A stretch of DNA of 7,680 bases. It comes from an uncultured Verrucomicrobiota bacterium (GTDB lineage Bacteria > Verrucomicrobiota > Verrucomicrobiae > Opitutales > Opitutaceae). The translations under genes were made by a program, and so were the position numbers. Under the pieces are notes generated by a model. That model saw only the letters and a list, made by a program, of their open reading frames with translations, did not search any database and was not told the DNA's origin. Positions 5,556 to 7,680 of this stretch are shown here, one piece after another. Numbering within the stretch: position 1 is the first letter of the stretch; each line of letters opens with the position of its first letter. The stretch spans positions 1 through 7,680 of the forward strand of contig CAMLQS010000243.1 of NCBI GenBank assembly GCA_946482165.1, given 5' to 3'.

Positions 5556-7680
5556 ATGCCTTCTCGCAAAGCCCCCGCGAAGTCGTCCTCCACCGCGCCC
5601 GCCCAGCCCGCCACCGCCTCGCCCGCTTCTCCGGCGCCCCGCACCACGCTCCCTGCTCCTGGCTCGGGCATCCGCCCCTTCGCGAAGCTCATGGCGGCCA
5701 ACCGCTCCGAGATCGCCGTCCGCATCTTCCGCGCCGGCACCGAGCTCGGCCTCCGCACCGTCGGCATCTACGCCCAGGAGGACCGTTTCTCCCTCCACCG
5801 CTACAAAGCCGACGAGGCCTATCAGGTCGGCAAAGGCAAAGGCCCCGTCGCCGCCTACCTCGACATCCCCGGCATCGTCGAAACCGCGAAGGCGTATGGC
5901 GTCGACGCCGTCCATCCCGGCTACGGATTCCTCTCTGAAAACCCGGATTTCGCCCGCGCGGTCGAACAGGCCGGCCTGACCTTCGTCGGGCCCCGTCCCG
6001 AGCTGCTCGAAATGATGGGCGACAAAACCGCCGCCCGCGCCCTCGCCCAGAAAATCAAGGTCCCCGTCCTCCCCGGCACCGAAGAGGCGATCACCGACCG
6101 TTCCGCCGCCCTCAAGACCGCGAAGGAAATCGGTTTTCCCCTCATCATCAAAGCGGCCTTCGGCGGCGGCGGCCGCGGCATGCGCGTCGTCCACAAGGCC
6201 GCCGATCTCGCCGACCTCCTCGACGAGGCCCAGGCCGAGGCCGGCCGCGCCTTCGGCAACCCCGCCGTCTTCCTCGAAAAATATATCCCGCGCGCAAAGC
6301 ACATCGAGGTCCAGATCCTCGGCGACAGGCACGGCAACGTCATCCACCTCCACGAGCGCGACTGCTCCGTCCAGCGCCGCCACCAGAAGGTCGTCGAGGT
6401 CGCCCCCAGCTTCGGCCTCCCCCGCGACGTCGTCGACGCGCTCTGCGCGGCCGCCGTGCGCATCGCCCGCGAGATCCGCTACGACAACGCCGGCACCGTC
6501 GAATTCCTCTACGATCTCGACCGCCACGAGTGGTTCTTCATCGAGATGAACCCGCGTATCCAAGTGGAGCATACGGTGACCGAGGTCATCACCGGCCTCG
6601 ACCTCGTCCGCGCCCAGATCCTCATCGCGCAGGGCCACGCCCTCCACTCCGCCGAGGTCGGCATGCCGCAACAACAGGACGTGCCGCGCAACGGCTTCGC
6701 CCTCCAATGCCGCATCACCACCGAGGACCCCGAGAACAAGTTCGTCCCCGACTATGGCCGCATCCAGGCCTACCGCTCGCCCGGCGGCTTCGGCATCCGC
6801 CTCGACGGCGCCGCCGGCTTCTCCGGCTCCGTGATCACCCCCTTCTACGACAGCATGCTCGTGAAGGTCATCGCCAGCGGGCACGGCTACGAGGTCGCCC
6901 TCCACCGCATGGACCGCGCCCTCCGCGAATTCCGCATCCGCGGCGTGAAGACCAACATCCCCTTCCTCGAGAACGTCATCTCGCACCCCATCTTCGCCGC
7001 GGGGCAGGCCACCACGACGCTCATCGACACCACGCCCGAGCTCTTCCGCTTCAGACCCCGCCAGGACCGCGCCTCCAAGCTCCTCGGCTTCCTCGGCAAC
7101 GTCACCGTCAACGGCAACCCCCACGCCAAAGGCTGGCGCCCCGCCAAACCCTTCGCGCACATCGCCCCGCCCGCGCTCGTCCCTTCCGGCTCCCCGCTCC
7201 CCGCCCCCGGCCCCGTGCCCCCGGGCACGCGCCAGCTCCTCCTCAAGCTCGGCGCGAAAAAATTCGCCGAGTGGACCTCCGCGCAAAAACGCCTGTTGGT
7301 CACCGACACCACCTTCCGCGACGCCCATCAGTCGCTCATGGCCACCCGCGTGCGGTCCCACGACATGCTCGCCGCCGCCGCCGCGGTCGCCCACCGCACT
7401 CCGGGGCTTTACTCCCTCGAATGCTGGGGCGGCGCCACCTTCGACACCGCCATGCGTTTCCTCAACGAGGACCCCTGGCAGCGCCTCCGCGAGCTCCGCG
7501 CCCGCGTGCCGAACATCTGCTTCCAGATGCTCTTCCGCGGCGCCAACGCCGTCGGCTACACCAACTACCCCGACCACGTCGTCGCCGGCTTCGTCCGCCA
7601 CGCCGCCGCCCAGGGCATGGACATTTTCCGCATCTTCGACTCGCTGAACTACCTGCCGAACCTGCGCGTCGCCATGGCGG
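5556..7680 (+). CDS. pyc: pyruvate carboxylase, N-terminal ~708 residues (cut by the window edge)
   Basis: The frame stays open to the window end. The family makes oxaloacetate from pyruvate, bicarbonate and ATP using biotin, replenishing the TCA cycle and feeding gluconeogenesis in the cytoplasm. Residues ~42-490 are the biotin carboxylase domain: KLMAANRSEIAVRIFRA (44-60), VHPGYGFLSEN (119-129), the ATP-grasp glycine loop GGGGRG (203-208), HERDCSVQRRHQK (266-278) and EMNPRIQVEHTVTE (330-343). The carboxyltransferase domain follows with DTTFRDAHQS (584-593), ECWGGATFD (622-630) and RGANAVGYTNYPD (661-673). This order in one chain, with the NAVGY and TTFRDAHQ forms, separates it from acetyl-CoA carboxylase subunits. 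The rest of the carboxyltransferase domain and the biotin carrier domain lie beyond the window. Full-length enzymes have about 1,150 residues. ATG 5556 is the only start after an in-frame TAA (5511-5513) that keeps the conserved strand before LMAANR; it adds a Pro/Ala/Ser-rich extension of about 40 residues. The next ATG (5691) would cut into the domain. No Shine-Dalgarno sequence is present. Confidence 0.97.
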   Translation, partial: MPSRKAPAKSSSTAPAQPATASPASPAPRTTLPAPGSGIRPFAKLMAANRSEIAVRIFRAGTELGLRTVGIYAQEDRFSLHRYKADEAYQVGKGKGPVAAYLDIPGIVETAKAYGVDAVHPGYGFLSENPDFARAVEQAGLTFVGPRPELLEMMGDKTAARALAQKIKVPVLPGTEEAITDRSAALKTAKEIGFPLIIKAAFGGGGRGMRVVHKAADLADLLDEAQAEAGRAFGNPAVFLEKYIPRAKHIEVQILGDRHGNVIHLHERDCSVQRRHQKVVEVAPSFGLPRDVVDALCAAAVRIAREIRYDNAGTVEFLYDLDRHEWFFIEMNPRIQVEHTVTEVITGLDLVRAQILIAQGHALHSAEVGMPQQQDVPRNGFALQCRITTEDPENKFVPDYGRIQAYRSPGGFGIRLDGAAGFSGSVITPFYDSMLVKVIASGHGYEVALHRMDRALREFRIRGVKTNIPFLENVISHPIFAAGQATTTLIDTTPELFRFRPRQDRASKLLGFLGNVTVNGNPHAKGWRPAKPFAHIAPPALVPSGSPLPAPGPVPPGTRQLLLKLGAKKFAEWTSAQKRLLVTDTTFRDAHQSLMATRVRSHDMLAAAAAVAHRTPGLYSLECWGGATFDTAMRFLNEDPWQRLRELRARVPNICFQMLFRGANAVGYTNYPDHVVAGFVRHAAAQGMDIFRIFDSLNYLPNLRVAMA

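Noticed and set aside
5493..7601. Long open frame on the minus strand opposite pyruvate carboxylase (702 codons)
   Set aside because: Its product is Gly/Ala/Glu/Asp/Val-rich low-complexity sequence, as expected when a GC-rich gene with strong third-position bias is read in antisense. The plus strand here is unmistakable pyruvate carboxylase.
1..7680. CRISPR array, tRNA or rRNA gene, transposon ends, toxin-antitoxin or phage genes
   Set aside because: I looked for regular repeats with spacers, cloverleaf-type sequence, transposase motifs and small paired genes and found none I can support.

Overview
The window looks like chromosomal DNA from a GC-rich, Gram-negative bacterium. An OmpW-type outer-membrane barrel protein and two polytopic GT-C-like membrane proteins indicate an envelope with an outer membrane. 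The overall style (single-chain pyruvate carboxylase, a TMTC-like protein with TPRs, no Shine-Dalgarno sequences before any gene, GC-rich hairpins between genes) would suit a Verrucomicrobiota/Opitutaceae-type genome. That placement is an inference from general familiarity, not from any search.

Layout: (1) 1-213 has no convincing gene. (2) 214-2415, minus strand: a 733-residue TMTC/DUF1736-like membrane protein with C-terminal TPRs. (3) 2484-4055, plus strand, divergent from the first across a gap of about 68 bases: a 523-residue membrane protein of GT-C architecture whose expected catalytic motifs look degenerate. Its last codons lie inside a very strong hairpin (4001-4045). (4) A bidirectional intrinsic terminator at 4099-4126 separates it from a small unknown minus-strand gene (4159-4446). 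(5) A leader of about 300 bases (4447-4742) with several hairpins and a possible coding remnant precedes (6) an OmpW-family gene (4743-5342). That gene is followed by a small REP-like hairpin and a strong intrinsic terminator (5428-5458). (7) From 5556 to the right edge runs the first ~708 codons of pyruvate carboxylase, which continues outside the window.

The genes do not form one pathway or operon. The two divergent membrane proteins may both concern glycan transfer at the envelope (inference from fold and proximity). OmpW and pyruvate carboxylase are separate transcription units, isolated by terminators. Base composition changes across the window: 34 of 60 bases are G/C at 481-540 and 47 of 60 at 6421-6480. 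I found no CRISPR array, tRNA, rRNA, transposase or defence system. The features most worth a second look are the degenerate GT-C protein beside a TMTC-like one, the hairpin built into a 3' coding end, the unknown 95-residue protein and the structured ompW leader.
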